64,000 nt of DNA. Origin: Oscillospiraceae bacterium. Lineage in GTDB: Bacteria > Bacillota > Clostridia > Oscillospirales > Ruminococcaceae. Below the pieces are notes generated by a model that worked only from the letters and a program-made list of their open reading frames with translations, was not told the DNA's origin and searched no databases. Where the stretch lies: positions 62,001 to 126,000 of the forward strand of contig SVOZ01000005.1 of assembly GCA_015066115.1 (NCBI GenBank). Reading direction: 5' to 3'. Positions 1 through 8,554 of this stretch are shown here, piece after piece (position 1 is the stretch's first letter; every line of letters starts with the position of its first letter). Both the position numbers and the translations under genes were made by a program.

Positions 1-441
1 GACATCACCCTGCCGCTTATACAAACCATGGCGGCAGAGCTTACAGACTACTCGCTTTTATTCTCGCCCTTTTTTGAGGCGCTTATCAGAGCGGTAGAGG
101 AGCTTTCAAACCCTGAGATATGCATAAAGGGGCAGAACAATCTTTTGGGCGGCAATTTGCAACAAGTAAATGCCGCACGGGCGCTTAACATGCTTCATTC
201 CGACAGGCTTCTTACACTCGTCGCGCCAAAAAGCAGTTCTGTAAACATAGTTATTCCTGATGATGAGGCGCTTGGAACAACGGCTCTTATTTATTCGGGG
301 TACAAATTATCTGACGAGCTTATTGGCTCAATAGGAGTTTTAGGCCCTTACAGGCTTGATTACGGCAGTATTATTCCAATGATAGAATATTTTTCCTCTT
401 CGCTGGAAAATATGTTAAAAAACAACCAACTTGATAAGTAA
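1..441 (+). CDS. hrcA: HrcA heat-inducible repressor, C-terminal part (5' end outside window)
   Basis: The frame is open from the first base, so the gene enters from the left edge and only about 146 C-terminal residues are present. They match the effector-binding end of HrcA: an LGGN...Q stretch, then VIPDDEA, then IGVLGPYRLDYG, close to the family IGP-x-RMDY signature. HrcA represses heat-shock operons by binding CIRCE operators. Its DNA-binding domain and any CIRCE element lie upstream of the window. It is followed after 25 nt by grpE, the standard Firmicutes order, so co-transcription with grpE-dnaK-dnaJ is expected. Confidence 0.93.
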   Translation, partial: DITLPLIQTMAAELTDYSLLFSPFFEALIRAVEELSNPEICIKGQNNLLGGNLQQVNAARALNMLHSDRLLTLVAPKSSSVNIVIPDDEALGTTALIYSGYKLSDELIGSIGVLGPYRLDYGSIIPMIEYFSSSLENMLKNNQLDK

Positions 442-466
442 AGGACAGAAAAAGGAGGCTTAAGAA

Positions 467-991
467 ATGAGCGAGCAGCAAAATGCCAAAACCTCTGAGC
501 AGGCAGAAGCCAAAAAAGAGGCAAAGGCAAAAAAATCGGGCAAAGAATCAAAGCTTTTAGAGCAGATCGAAGCCTTGCAAAGCGAGCTTGCAGAGCAAAA
601 GGACACATATCTGCGTCTATATGCCGAATATGATAATTTTCGCAAGCGCACAGCCAAAGAAAAGGCTGATATATACACAAATGCCACCGCAAAGGCGGCA
701 GAGGAGCTTCTTCCCGTTATCGACAATTTTGACCGTGCCATTTTGGCTCAGGGCGAAAACATCGACCAGGGGCTTAAAATGATACACACACAGTTTTGTG
801 AATATTTAACCCGTTTGGGAATTGCCGAAATGAAGGCAGAAGGCGAAAAATTTGACCCTGCAAGGCAGATAGCGGTTATGCATATTGAGGATGAAAGTCT
901 TGAAGAAAACGTTATTGTTGAGGTTTTCCAAAAGGGCTACACCCTCGGCGACAAGGTAATCCGCCCCGCCTGCGTTAAGGTTGCTAACTAA
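467..991 (+). CDS. grpE: GrpE nucleotide exchange factor
   Basis: 174 residues, a usual length for GrpE, which releases ADP from DnaK. A charged Ala/Lys/Glu-rich N-terminus (about residues 1-40) leads into a long predicted coiled coil containing YAEYDNFRKRTAKE, the conserved GrpE dimer helix. The C-terminal beta domain ends with VIRPACVKVA, matching the family signature (G-x-V-x-RPA-x-V-x-V). The ATG has a good Shine-Dalgarno (AGGAGG, 451-456). It lies between hrcA and dnaK, so function is secure. Confidence 0.97.
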   Translation: MSEQQNAKTSEQAEAKKEAKAKKSGKESKLLEQIEALQSELAEQKDTYLRLYAEYDNFRKRTAKEKADIYTNATAKAAEELLPVIDNFDRAILAQGENIDQGLKMIHTQFCEYLTRLGIAEMKAEGEKFDPARQIAVMHIEDESLEENVIVEVFQKGYTLGDKVIRPACVKVAN

Positions 992-1022
992 ATCATCATT
1001 TATATAAAAGGAGAAATTTATT

Positions 1023-2870
1023 ATGTCTAAAATCATCGGAATTGACCTTGGTACAACCAACTCTTGTGTTGCCGTTATCGAAGGCGGCGAATCGATTGTT
1101 ATTGCTAATGCAGAGGGTGCCCGTACCACACCTTCGGTTGTAGCATTTACAAAGGACGGCGAGCGCCTTGTAGGTCAGGTTGCTAAGAACCAGGCTATCA
1201 CAAACTATGACCGCACCGTTTCTTCAATTAAGCGCCACATGGGCAGCGATTACAAGGTTGAAATCGACGGCAAAAAGCTCACTCCTCAAGAAATTTCCGC
1301 TATGATTCTTCAAAAACTTAAGGCTGACGCTGAGGCTTATCTCGGAGAGAGCGTTTCCGAGGCTGTTATCACCGTTCCTGCTTACTTTACTGACGCTCAA
1401 AGACAGGCCACAAAGGACGCAGGCAAAATCGCAGGCCTTGAGGTTAAGAGAATCATAAACGAGCCCACCGCGGCCGCACTTGCTTACGGCGTTGACAAGG
1501 AGCAGGACCAGAAGGTTATGGTTTATGATCTTGGCGGCGGAACCTTTGATGTTTCCATCATCGAGATCGGTGACGGCGTTCAGGAGGTTCTCGCAACCGC
1601 AGGTAACAACCGTCTCGGCGGAGATGATTTTGACAAGAGAGTTATGGACTATCTCTGTGCAGAGTTTAAAAAGACCTCGGGCATTGACTTGTCTGCCGAC
1701 AAAATGGCTATGCAGAGAGTAAAAGAAGCGGCTGAAAAGGCAAAGATTGAGCTTTCGGGTGTTACACAGGCTCACGTTAACCTTCCCTTTATTACTGCTG
1801 ACGCAACAGGTCCTAAGCACCTTGATATGACAATTACAAGAGCTAGGTTTAACGAGCTTACTGCTGACCTCGTTGAAGCTACAATGGGCCCTGTAAAGCA
1901 GGCTCTTTCTGATGCAGGACTCACCCCCAGCGAGCTTAACAAGGTTTTATTAGTCGGCGGCTCAACAAGAATTCCTGCAGTTGCCGATGCAGTTAAAAAC
2001 TACACAGGCAAAGAGCCCTTCAAGGGCATCAACCCCGACGAATGTGTTGCACTTGGTGCGGCAATTCAGGGCGGTGTTCTCGGCGGCGAGGTTAAGGGAC
2101 TTCTTCTCTTAGACGTTACTCCCCTTTCATTAGGTCTTGAAACCCTTGGCGGAGTTTGCACAAGAATCATTGAGCGCAACACCACCATTCCCACAAAGAA
2201 ATCACAGATTTTCTCCACCGCCGCTGACGGCCAGACCTCTGTTGAGATAAACGTTTTACAGGGCGAGAGAGAATTTGCAAAAGATAACAAATCGCTCGGA
2301 ATGTTCCGTCTTGACGGCATTCCTGCCGCTCCCAGAGGAGTTCCCCAGATCGAAGTTTCCTTTGACATTGATGCCAATGGTATCGTTAATGTTTCGGCAA
2401 AGGACCTCGGCACAGGCAAGGAGCAGAAGATAACCATCACTTCTTCCTCCAATATGAGCAAAGAGGACATCGAAAAGGCTGTCCAGAACGCTGAGCAGTT
2501 TGCCGCAGAGGACAAAAAGCGCCGCGAGGAGATCGACATCAGAAACAATGCCGACCAGATGGTTTATCAGACCGAGAAAACCTTAGGCGAGCTTGGCGAC
2601 AAGGTTGAAGAAGCTGACAAAACAAACCTCACCTCTAAGCTTGACGCGCTCAAAGAGGCTCTTAAAGGTACCGACACAGAGGCTATCAAAACAAAACAGG
2701 ATGAGCTTCAGAAGGCTTTCTATGAGGTTTCGGCAAAAATCTATCAGCAAGCAAATCCTCAGGGTGCCGCTGATGGCGCTGCTGCGGGAGCAGATGCAGG
2801 CGCAGGTGCTCAGGGCGCTGACTATGTTGATGCCGACTTCTCGGAAGTTAAGGACGAAGAAAACAAATAA
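1023..2870 (+). CDS. dnaK: DnaK (Hsp70) chaperone
   Basis: 615 residues. The actin-like ATPase domain begins with [14 protein letters not shown] (residues 5-18) and carries the second phosphate loop [12 protein letters not shown] (about 167-178). The substrate-binding beta domain follows the linker [17 protein letters not shown], then the helical lid and a Gly/Ala-rich tail ending in an acidic EVKDEENK, the usual DnaK C-terminus. It works with the neighbouring GrpE and DnaJ in ATP-driven folding. The ATG at 1023 has the Shine-Dalgarno AAAGGAG. The gap to dnaJ contains a terminator-like hairpin described separately. Confidence 0.98.
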   Translation: MSKIIGIDLGTTNSCVAVIEGGESIVIANAEGARTTPSVVAFTKDGERLVGQVAKNQAITNYDRTVSSIKRHMGSDYKVEIDGKKLTPQEISAMILQKLKADAEAYLGESVSEAVITVPAYFTDAQRQATKDAGKIAGLEVKRIINEPTAAALAYGVDKEQDQKVMVYDLGGGTFDVSIIEIGDGVQEVLATAGNNRLGGDDFDKRVMDYLCAEFKKTSGIDLSADKMAMQRVKEAAEKAKIELSGVTQAHVNLPFITADATGPKHLDMTITRARFNELTADLVEATMGPVKQALSDAGLTPSELNKVLLVGGSTRIPAVADAVKNYTGKEPFKGINPDECVALGAAIQGGVLGGEVKGLLLLDVTPLSLGLETLGGVCTRIIERNTTIPTKKSQIFSTAADGQTSVEINVLQGEREFAKDNKSLGMFRLDGIPAAPRGVPQIEVSFDIDANGIVNVSAKDLGTGKEQKITITSSSNMSKEDIEKAVQNAEQFAAEDKKRREEIDIRNNADQMVYQTEKTLGELGDKVEEADKTNLTSKLDALKEALKGTDTEAIKTKQDELQKAFYEVSAKIYQQANPQGAADGAAAGADAGAGAQGADYVDADFSEVKDEENK

Positions 2871-2875
2871 AATAA

Positions 2876-2927
2876 GCATTGCCGCCCCTATAAAAACGCG
2901 GGCGGCTTAATGCCTTTTTAGGCAATG
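2876..2927 (+). terminator. dnaK-dnaJ intergenic hairpin, possible attenuator
   Basis: GCATT+GCCGCCC (2876-2887) pairs with GGGCGGC+AATGC (2900-2913, two bulged T), giving a 12-bp stem followed by CTTTTT (2914-2919). This looks like an intrinsic terminator placed between dnaK and dnaJ. CATTGCC (2877-2883) can also pair with GGCAATG (2921-2927), which would break the terminator stem. Partial termination, giving more dnaK than dnaJ mRNA, is the simplest inference. Confidence 0.6.
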
Positions 2928-2945
2928 ATAAAAGGGTGAAGTAAA

Positions 2946-4094
2946 TTGGCAGAAAAACGCGATTACTACGAGGTGCTTGGAGTTTCCAAGGGCGCTTCGG
3001 ACGACGAAATAAAAAAAGCTTACCGCAAAAAAGCAAAGGAATACCACCCCGACTTAAATCCCGGCAACAAAGAGGCCGAGGTTAAATTCAAGGAAGTCAG
3101 TGAGGCTTACGAGGTTCTTTCTGACTCGCAGAAAAAGGCGCGATACGATCAATTCGGACACGCGGGAGTTGACCCAAGCTATGGTGCGGGTGGCGCAGGC
3201 GCAGGCGGTTTTGGAGGCTTTGGCGGTTTTGGAGGCGGTATGGACTTTGATTTAGGCGACCTGTTCGGCTCATTTTTCGGCGGCGGTGCTCGCAGAGCAA
3301 ACCCCAATGCGCCGAGAAGAGGTGCCGATGTTGGCGCTTCGGTTTCCATCGACTTTTTAGAGGCCTGCAAGGGCTGTGAAAAAACGGTTGAATTCAGCCA
3401 TCTTGAAAAATGTCCCGACTGTAACGGAAGCGGCGCGGCGGCAGGCACAAGCGCGCAAACCTGCCCCGACTGCGGCGGAAGCGGTCAGGTTAGAGTTTCC
3501 CAGCGCACACCTTTTGGCATGACCACCTCTGTGCGTCCCTGCCAAAGATGCGCGGGCAAGGGAAAAATCATCACAAATCCTTGTAAAAAATGCTCGGGAA
3601 GCGGTCAGGTGCGCCGCAACCGCAAGCTTGACATCTCCATTCCTGCAGGAATTGACGACGGACAGACACTCACCCTGCGAGGTCAAGGCGACATAGGCGC
3701 AAACGGCGGCCCTTCGGGCGATGTTTTGGTTGATGTGCTGGTGCGCCCCCATCCGCTCTTTAAGCGCGAGGGTTACCACATTTTCTGTGAGGTGCCCATA
3801 ACCTATGTTCAGGCGGCTCTCGGAGATGAGCTTACAGTTCCCACCATTGACGGCAAGGTTAAATACAAGATACCCGAAGGCACACAGCCTTCTACTACAT
3901 TCAGGCTTAAAGGAAAGGGCGTAAAACAGCTAAACGGCAGTGCAAGGGGCGACCAATATGTTACAGTTACTGTTGAAGTCCCCAAAAACCTTTCCAAAAA
4001 GCAGAAGGACGTTTTAAGAAACTTAGAGTCGTCACTTTCCGATGCAAGCTATGAAAAGCGAAAAAGCTTCTTTGACAGACTTAAGGACCTTTAA
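2946..4094 (+). CDS. dnaJ: DnaJ (Hsp40) co-chaperone
   Basis: 382 residues, type I DnaJ. J domain at residues 1-70 with the HPD triad at 34-36, then a Gly/Phe region (about 80-100), then four CxxCxGxG zinc-binding repeats ([32 protein letters not shown]), then the C-terminal substrate-binding domains. It stimulates DnaK ATP hydrolysis and delivers clients. Translation starts at TTG (2946), since no ATG lies in a suitable place. The upstream AAAGGGTGA is a modest ribosome-binding site. The weak start and the preceding hairpin may both keep DnaJ below DnaK levels. Confidence 0.97.
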   Translation: MAEKRDYYEVLGVSKGASDDEIKKAYRKKAKEYHPDLNPGNKEAEVKFKEVSEAYEVLSDSQKKARYDQFGHAGVDPSYGAGGAGAGGFGGFGGFGGGMDFDLGDLFGSFFGGGARRANPNAPRRGADVGASVSIDFLEACKGCEKTVEFSHLEKCPDCNGSGAAAGTSAQTCPDCGGSGQVRVSQRTPFGMTTSVRPCQRCAGKGKIITNPCKKCSGSGQVRRNRKLDISIPAGIDDGQTLTLRGQGDIGANGGPSGDVLVDVLVRPHPLFKREGYHIFCEVPITYVQAALGDELTVPTIDGKVKYKIPEGTQPSTTFRLKGKGVKQLNGSARGDQYVTVTVEVPKNLSKKQKDVLRNLESSLSDASYEKRKSFFDRLKDL

Positions 4095-4112
4095 TAAAAA
4101 GGAGGGCAAGGC

Positions 4113-5084
4113 ATGGGCATAAGTCCTGTATTTAAAGCAGAGGCGGCTTCAGATCTAAGGCAAGATGTTTTTAAGATTTCTTTAAGCCTTTGCATTTACC
4201 CTGCGCTTTGCTCTTTTATTGCATCAATTTTTTTGGGCATCTATTCTAATCAAGGCTCTCTTAATGGAGACGAGCTTGCCGCCGCTTTTTTAAAAAGCGG
4301 CTATTACCCTGTTTATATGCTGACAATTGCGCTTGTGCCGCTATTAGTCTGCATTTTGGTTCTATGCCTTTTGCTTAAGCGAAAAACAACTATTTTGAGC
4401 CTCAAGCCGTCCTGCAAAAAAAGCGACTTTTTTTCTCTTTTGATTTCGGGACTTATAATTTTGCCGGCCGGAGCGGTTGCTTCAGTCCTTTCCCAAAAGG
4501 TGCTCGAGTTTTTTGAGGTCAATCTCTCGCAAATCGAGGTGCCGAGCGGGAGGCTTGCAACGGTTATTTTTATTCTGTCGCACGCGGTTTTGGCGCCTGT
4601 TTTAGAAGAGCTTTTGTTCCGATGTGTGATACTTGAGCGGCTTAGAAGATATGGCGATTTATTTGCCGTTTTGGCAAGCTCACTGCTCTTTTCTCTTTTA
4701 CACGCATCCTTTGAAAGCTATCTTCCCGCCTTTGTTTCGGGCGTGGTGTTGGCGCTTTTGGCTATTTACACAGGCTCTATGCTCTGCCCTCTCATTCTGC
4801 ACATTTTAAACAACGCCTTATCTGTTACAATGATTTTGATAGGCGACAACATATCAAACACCGCGGCAGATCTTATCTATATCGGAATAATTGGTTTTGC
4901 ATTTATTATTTCTTTTTCAGTTATCTTTTATCTGCGAAAAGAAAAACCCGAGCTTTTTAGATTTAAATTCAGAGAAAAAATTATCTCATCAGGGCGAAAG
5001 GCACAGCTCCTGCTTTTAAGCTTTGCAACCATTGTTTTTATGGTTTTCTCGATTTCGATAGCGCTCTCAGGCGCCGCTAACTGA
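4113..5084 (+). CDS. CPBP-family intramembrane metalloprotease
   Basis: 323 residues with about eight hydrophobic segments. It carries the three conserved motifs of the CPBP (CAAX protease / bacteriocin-processing, formerly Abi) family: EELLFR (E165, E166, R170), FSLLH (F193, H197) and H230-x2-NN. The glutamates and histidines are the expected catalytic and metal-binding residues within the membrane. Family members include prenyl-protein proteases, bacteriocin immunity proteins and regulated proteases. The substrate here is unknown. The Shine-Dalgarno AAGGAGGG lies 7-8 nt before the ATG. Position between dnaJ and tadA suggests co-transcription but no specific partner. Confidence 0.85.
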   Translation: MGISPVFKAEAASDLRQDVFKISLSLCIYPALCSFIASIFLGIYSNQGSLNGDELAAAFLKSGYYPVYMLTIALVPLLVCILVLCLLLKRKTTILSLKPSCKKSDFFSLLISGLIILPAGAVASVLSQKVLEFFEVNLSQIEVPSGRLATVIFILSHAVLAPVLEELLFRCVILERLRRYGDLFAVLASSLLFSLLHASFESYLPAFVSGVVLALLAIYTGSMLCPLILHILNNALSVTMILIGDNISNTAADLIYIGIIGFAFIISFSVIFYLRKEKPELFRFKFREKIISSGRKAQLLLLSFATIVFMVFSISIALSGAAN

Positions 5085-5095
5085 AGGAGAAAGAA

Positions 5096-5572
5096 ATGGA
5101 CAAAGATTTGCACTATATGAAAATTGCGCTACGGCAGGCAAAAAAGGCCGCCTCTCTTGGCGAGGTGCCTGTTGGCGCAGTTATTGTTAAAACTGAAAAT
5201 GACGGCAGTCAAAGGATTATAAGCTACGGCTACAACAAAAGGGAATGCAGGAAAAACGCCCTTATGCACGCCGAAATCTCGGCCATTGACAAGGCCTGCC
5301 GCCGCCTTAAAAGCTGGCGACTTAGCGGTTGCACCCTTTATGTTACTCTTGAGCCCTGTGCTATGTGTGCAGGCGCGGCAATAAATGCAAGGGTCGACAG
5401 AGTCGTTTTCGGAGCGCACGATCTGCGCTTTGGAGCCTGCGGCTCGGCAGTTAATCTCTATGATGTGCCCTTTAATCATATCCCTGAGCTTGACGGGCCG
5501 ATAATGCAAGAGGAATGTGCCGCAGTTTTAACAGATTTCTTTAAAGAGCGCAGAAAAAACAAGAATGTTTAA
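5096..5572 (+). CDS. tadA: tRNA-specific adenosine-34 deaminase TadA
   Basis: 158 residues, one cytidine/deoxycytidylate-deaminase-fold domain. HAE at 58-60 supplies a zinc ligand and the proton-shuttling Glu60, and PCAMC (87-91) supplies Cys88 and Cys91. GAHDLRFGACGS is typical of TadA rather than of free-base deaminases. It converts A34 to inosine in tRNA-Arg(ACG). It starts 11 nt after the CPBP gene with the Shine-Dalgarno GAAGGAG. It ends 77 nt before a gene with its own promoter, so it probably closes the heat-shock-led transcript. Confidence 0.94.
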   Translation: MDKDLHYMKIALRQAKKAASLGEVPVGAVIVKTENDGSQRIISYGYNKRECRKNALMHAEISAIDKACRRLKSWRLSGCTLYVTLEPCAMCAGAAINARVDRVVFGAHDLRFGACGSAVNLYDVPFNHIPELDGPIMQEECAAVLTDFFKERRKNKNV

Positions 5573-5592
5573 AATTGTTCACGGTTTGTTTG

Positions 5593-5621
5593 TTGTTTTT
5601 TGCGCAGTTTAAGGCTACAAT
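5593..5621 (+). promoter_or_regulatory. Sigma-A promoter for the DUF5685 gene
   Basis: -35 TTGTTT (5593-5598), 17-nt spacer, -10 TACAAT (5616-5621), 28 nt before the ATG at 5650. A moderate match to consensus in the right place. Confidence 0.55.
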
Positions 5622-5649
5622 AAAAGGGAAGTAACAAAAGGAGCGCGCT

Positions 5650-6534
5650 ATGTTTGGATATATCCGTCCAATGAAGCCCGAGCTTAAGATCGGTGAATAC
5701 AATGCCTACAACGCAGTTTACTGCGGATTTTGTCGTGCAATGGGTGCGTCGGGGGCTCTTCTTCGTTTAACCCTAAGCTATGATCTAACCTTTTTTTCGC
5801 TTTTAGCGCTGTCGCTCAAAAAGGATTTTTGCGGCTTTGACAAATGCCGTTGTCCCGTAAAGCCATTTGGCAAAAGGGCCTGCGTTAAAAACTGCGAGGA
5901 GCTTGACTATGCCGCAAATCTTGCAATTTTGCTCCTTTACGGCAAGGTTCTCGACAACATTTCAGACGGCGACAAAAACGCTTTTGCCGCTCGATTAGCA
6001 CTTTTATACCTAAAACCAAAATACAAAAAGGCGGCGGCACTTTTTCCCGACGAGGCCGCCGACATAACCGAATATTTACAAAAACAGTCCGATGCCGAAA
6101 AAACCTTAGCTTCGATTGATGCCTGCTGTGACCCTACCGCATGGCTGCTCTCGCGCTTTTTTGCAAGGCTTTCAGAAAGCGATGATCAAAAAGAGGCGCT
6201 CTCGCGTTTAGGCTATGTTTTAGGGCGGTGGATCTATCTTTTAGATGCCGCTGACGATCTTGAGCGTGATACAAAAACGAGCGCATTTAATCCCTTAAAG
6301 CAAAAAGAGAGTTACTCTCAGGAGGAAATAAAGGCTGCAAAAGACGACTGCGAGTTTTCGCTTAATGTTTGCATAAGCGAGGCGCAGGATGCGTTTTTAA
6401 GGCTTGAGCTTTTTAATTTTAAACCAATAATTGAGAATATTATCTTTCTGGGTCTTAAAAATTCACAGACCGCAGTGTTAAAATACAAAAACAAAAAAGA
6501 AAGGAAACTTGCCCTTAATGGAAAATCCATATAG
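5650..6534 (+). CDS. DUF5685-family protein, function unknown
   Basis: 294 residues, soluble and largely alpha-helical. The start MFGYIRP followed by a Cys-rich N-terminus (C25, C28, C61, C66, C68, C78, C82) is what I recognise as DUF5685. The cysteines could bind a metal, which is an inference. Further on, LLDAADDLERD (197-207) resembles the Asp-rich motif of helical isoprenoid synthases, but no second such motif is evident, so I do not assign an enzyme activity. The 3' end overlaps the next gene, a J-domain protein, by 17 nt, implying translational coupling. A membrane protein follows. Own promoter upstream. Confidence 0.75.
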   Translation: MFGYIRPMKPELKIGEYNAYNAVYCGFCRAMGASGALLRLTLSYDLTFFSLLALSLKKDFCGFDKCRCPVKPFGKRACVKNCEELDYAANLAILLLYGKVLDNISDGDKNAFAARLALLYLKPKYKKAAALFPDEAADITEYLQKQSDAEKTLASIDACCDPTAWLLSRFFARLSESDDQKEALSRLGYVLGRWIYLLDAADDLERDTKTSAFNPLKQKESYSQEEIKAAKDDCEFSLNVCISEAQDAFLRLELFNFKPIIENIIFLGLKNSQTAVLKYKNKKERKLALNGKSI

Positions 6535-7108
6535 AGTTTTAGGCGTTGCAGAAACTGCAAGCGACGAGCAAATAAAAGAGGTCTACCGAGAGCTTTCCAA
6601 AAAATATCATCCCGACCTGCGCGGCGACGATGTTTCAAAAGAGGAAGCCGAGGCCAAAATGGCTGAAATAAACGCCGCCTACGATGAGATCATGCGCTCG
6701 CGCAGAGCCGGCGCATCGGGCAGCAGCTACGGTTACTCCCAATTTGCCGACATAAGAAGGCTTATAAACGAAAAGCGAATAGCGCAGGCTGAGGAGCTTT
6801 TAAACGGCACGCCTCAAAATAACAGAAATGCTGAATGGCACTTTTTAAAGGCAAGCGTTCTCTATTCGCGCGGCTGGTTTAACGACGCTTACAATCATTT
6901 TGAAACAGCGGCGAGAATGGACCCGACTAACCGCGAATATGCCGCGGCATTTAACTCTATGCAGCAGCGCCGAAACGGCAACTACAACCCGGGCGGCTAC
7001 CGCACAACACAGGGCGGAAATGGTTGCGGATGCGATGTTTGTTCTTCCCTTATATGTGCCGACTGCTGTTGCGAATGCATGGGTGGCGACCTTATTCCTT
7101 GTTGCTAA
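6518..7108 (+). CDS. J-domain protein with TPR-like region and Cys-rich tail
   Basis: 196 residues. The J domain (1-65) has an intact HPD at 31-33, so interaction with DnaK is expected. There is no G/F region, zinc finger or DnaJ C-terminal domain. Instead, two tetratricopeptide-like helical pairs (about residues 75-145) lead to a flexible Gly/Asn/Tyr stretch and a tail with ten cysteines in the last 30 residues. I chose ATG 6518 over TTG 6509 because AAAGGAA lies 11 nt upstream of the former and only 2 nt from the latter. It overlaps the DUF5685 gene. It may act as a dedicated DnaK recruiter for that protein. Confidence 0.8.
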   Translation: MENPYRVLGVAETASDEQIKEVYRELSKKYHPDLRGDDVSKEEAEAKMAEINAAYDEIMRSRRAGASGSSYGYSQFADIRRLINEKRIAQAEELLNGTPQNNRNAEWHFLKASVLYSRGWFNDAYNHFETAARMDPTNREYAAAFNSMQQRRNGNYNPGGYRTTQGGNGCGCDVCSSLICADCCCECMGGDLIPCC

Positions 7109-7119
7109 GGGGGCATTTT

Positions 7120-7656
7120 ATGAAACCGAGTTACAAAGTTGCGCTTGGCGCAATGATTATGGCGCTCTGTTGTCTTTTTATGCTGGCGACCTCCCTTTTC
7201 CCCTTTGCCTCCTTTGCATTTCCTGCAATTGCGGGCGTGCTTCTTGTGTTTTTAAATTTAGAATTCTCAAAAAAGTGGGCACTGCTTGTTTATATCGGGG
7301 TGTCACTTCTTAGTTTTATCCTCTCTTCCGACCACACCGCAATCATCTCCTTTGTGGTATTTTTCGGCTACTATCCCATAATAAAGGGCGTAATTGAAAA
7401 AATCAACAAGCGGGCTGTGGAGTGGCTTTTTAAGCTTGTGCTTTTTAACGCCGCCATCGCTGTCGGAGTTTTGCTCACTATTTTATTGTTTGGATTGGAC
7501 ATTCTTATAGCTGAATACTCGGAGTTCGGCAAGCTAGGCTTGGGAATATTTATTTTAGCCTGCGAGGTCGTTTTTGTAGTTTACGACATTGCTCTGACCC
7601 GTCTTATCAGCTTTTTTATATGTGTTGTTATGCCCAAGCTTAAAAAACTGCGCTGA
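7120..7656 (+). CDS. Small integral membrane protein, function unknown
   Basis: 178 residues, five to six hydrophobic helices and almost no extramembrane domain. I place the start at ATG 7120 (Shine-Dalgarno AAGGGGG) rather than earlier in-frame codons inside the J-protein gene. Size and topology resemble substrate-binding S components of ECF transporters, but I see no diagnostic motif, so this is only a suggestion. It lies 11 nt after the J-protein gene and probably belongs to the same transcript. Confidence 0.65.
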   Translation: MKPSYKVALGAMIMALCCLFMLATSLFPFASFAFPAIAGVLLVFLNLEFSKKWALLVYIGVSLLSFILSSDHTAIISFVVFFGYYPIIKGVIEKINKRAVEWLFKLVLFNAAIAVGVLLTILLFGLDILIAEYSEFGKLGLGIFILACEVVFVVYDIALTRLISFFICVVMPKLKKLR

Positions 7657-7670
7657 AAGGGTTTCTTTAA

Positions 7671-8096
7671 ATGAAAAAGGTATTATTTGTTTGCACAGGC
7701 AACACCTGCCGAAGTGCGATGGCAGAGGGAATATTTAAAGCTTTGGCAAAGAGGTGCGGTGCCGAGGCTTCGGCGAATAGTTGCGGCATTATGGCAGACG
7801 GCTCTCCCGCATGCGACAACGCTATTTTAGCTGTAAAAGAGCTTTACAAAGAGGACATTTCGAGCCACATATCAAAAAACGCTACAAAAGAACTCATAGA
7901 TTCTGCCGATGAGATTTTCACAATGACCCAAAACCACGCGGCATATCTTTTGGCATATTTTCCGGAGTGCGCAGGCAAACTTACAATCGCAAATCCCCAG
8001 ATCACCGACCCGTTTATGCAGGATCTGACCGTTTACAAAAAATGTGCCGAGGAGCTTTACCTTCAGATAAGCGAGCGCTTTTTTAAGGAGAATTAA
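7671..8096 (+). CDS. Low-molecular-weight protein-tyrosine-phosphatase family protein
   Basis: 141 residues. The N-terminal loop CTGNTCRS (C8 to S15) is the CX5R phosphate-binding signature with catalytic Cys8 and Arg14, and ITDPF (D113-P114) supplies the general-acid Asp found in LMW-PTPs. The close match to PTPs, rather than the extra Cys arrangement of arsenate reductases, favours tyrosine or arginine phosphatase activity. Substrate is unknown; Firmicutes relatives include YwlE. It sits 14 nt after the membrane protein gene and 1 nt before rimI. Confidence 0.85.
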   Translation: MKKVLFVCTGNTCRSAMAEGIFKALAKRCGAEASANSCGIMADGSPACDNAILAVKELYKEDISSHISKNATKELIDSADEIFTMTQNHAAYLLAYFPECAGKLTIANPQITDPFMQDLTVYKKCAEELYLQISERFFKEN

Positions 8097-8097
8097 A

Positions 8098-8541
8098 ATG
8101 GACGGGATACATATTATTCCAATGACAGAAAATGAGGTTTACTCCATTGCGGCGCTTGAAAAAGAGTGCTTTTCTTCTCCCTGGTCTAAGGAAGGCCTTA
8201 AAGACGAGCTTGAAAATGAGAATGCGCGTTTTTTTGTTGCGGTAAATAGCGGCGAGGTTTTAGGCTACATCGGGTGCATTCTTGTTTGCGGCGAGGGAAG
8301 CATTACAAACATTGCGGTGTATAAAAGTGCTCGAAGGTGCGGCGTTGCGTCTCGGCTTTTAGAGAGGCTTATTGAGGCTGTTAAGTCTGAAAACGCAAGC
8401 TTTCTTTTTTTAGAAGTGAGAAAATCAAATGAGGCGGCAATAAAGCTTTATGAAAAGTTTGGGTTTTTAGTTTGCGGCGAGCGCAAAAATTTTTACACCG
8501 CACCCCTTGAGGATGCATATATTATGAAACTTACATTTTAA
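8098..8541 (+). CDS. rimI: Ribosomal protein S18 alanine N-acetyltransferase RimI
   Basis: 147 residues, a single GNAT fold. ITNIAVYKSARRCGVASRLL contains the beta4 strand and the acetyl-CoA pyrophosphate loop (R-x-x-G-x-A). FLEVRKSNEAAIKLYEKFGF is the signature region shared by RimI-type enzymes. The family acetylates N-terminal residues, classically of ribosomal protein S18. Its place directly before tsaD is a common arrangement in Firmicutes and supports this naming over other GNATs. Confidence 0.88.
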   Translation: MDGIHIIPMTENEVYSIAALEKECFSSPWSKEGLKDELENENARFFVAVNSGEVLGYIGCILVCGEGSITNIAVYKSARRCGVASRLLERLIEAVKSENASFLFLEVRKSNEAAIKLYEKFGFLVCGERKNFYTAPLEDAYIMKLTF

Positions 8542-8554
8542 GTAGGGTGATATT

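Noticed and set aside
1224..1820. 198-codon minus-strand ORF inside dnaK
   Set aside because: Antisense shadow of dnaK with low-complexity Ser/Leu content and no start context.
7024..7119. Earlier in-frame start for the membrane protein at 7.1 kb
   Set aside because: Lies within the J-protein gene; ATG 7120 has a proper Shine-Dalgarno.
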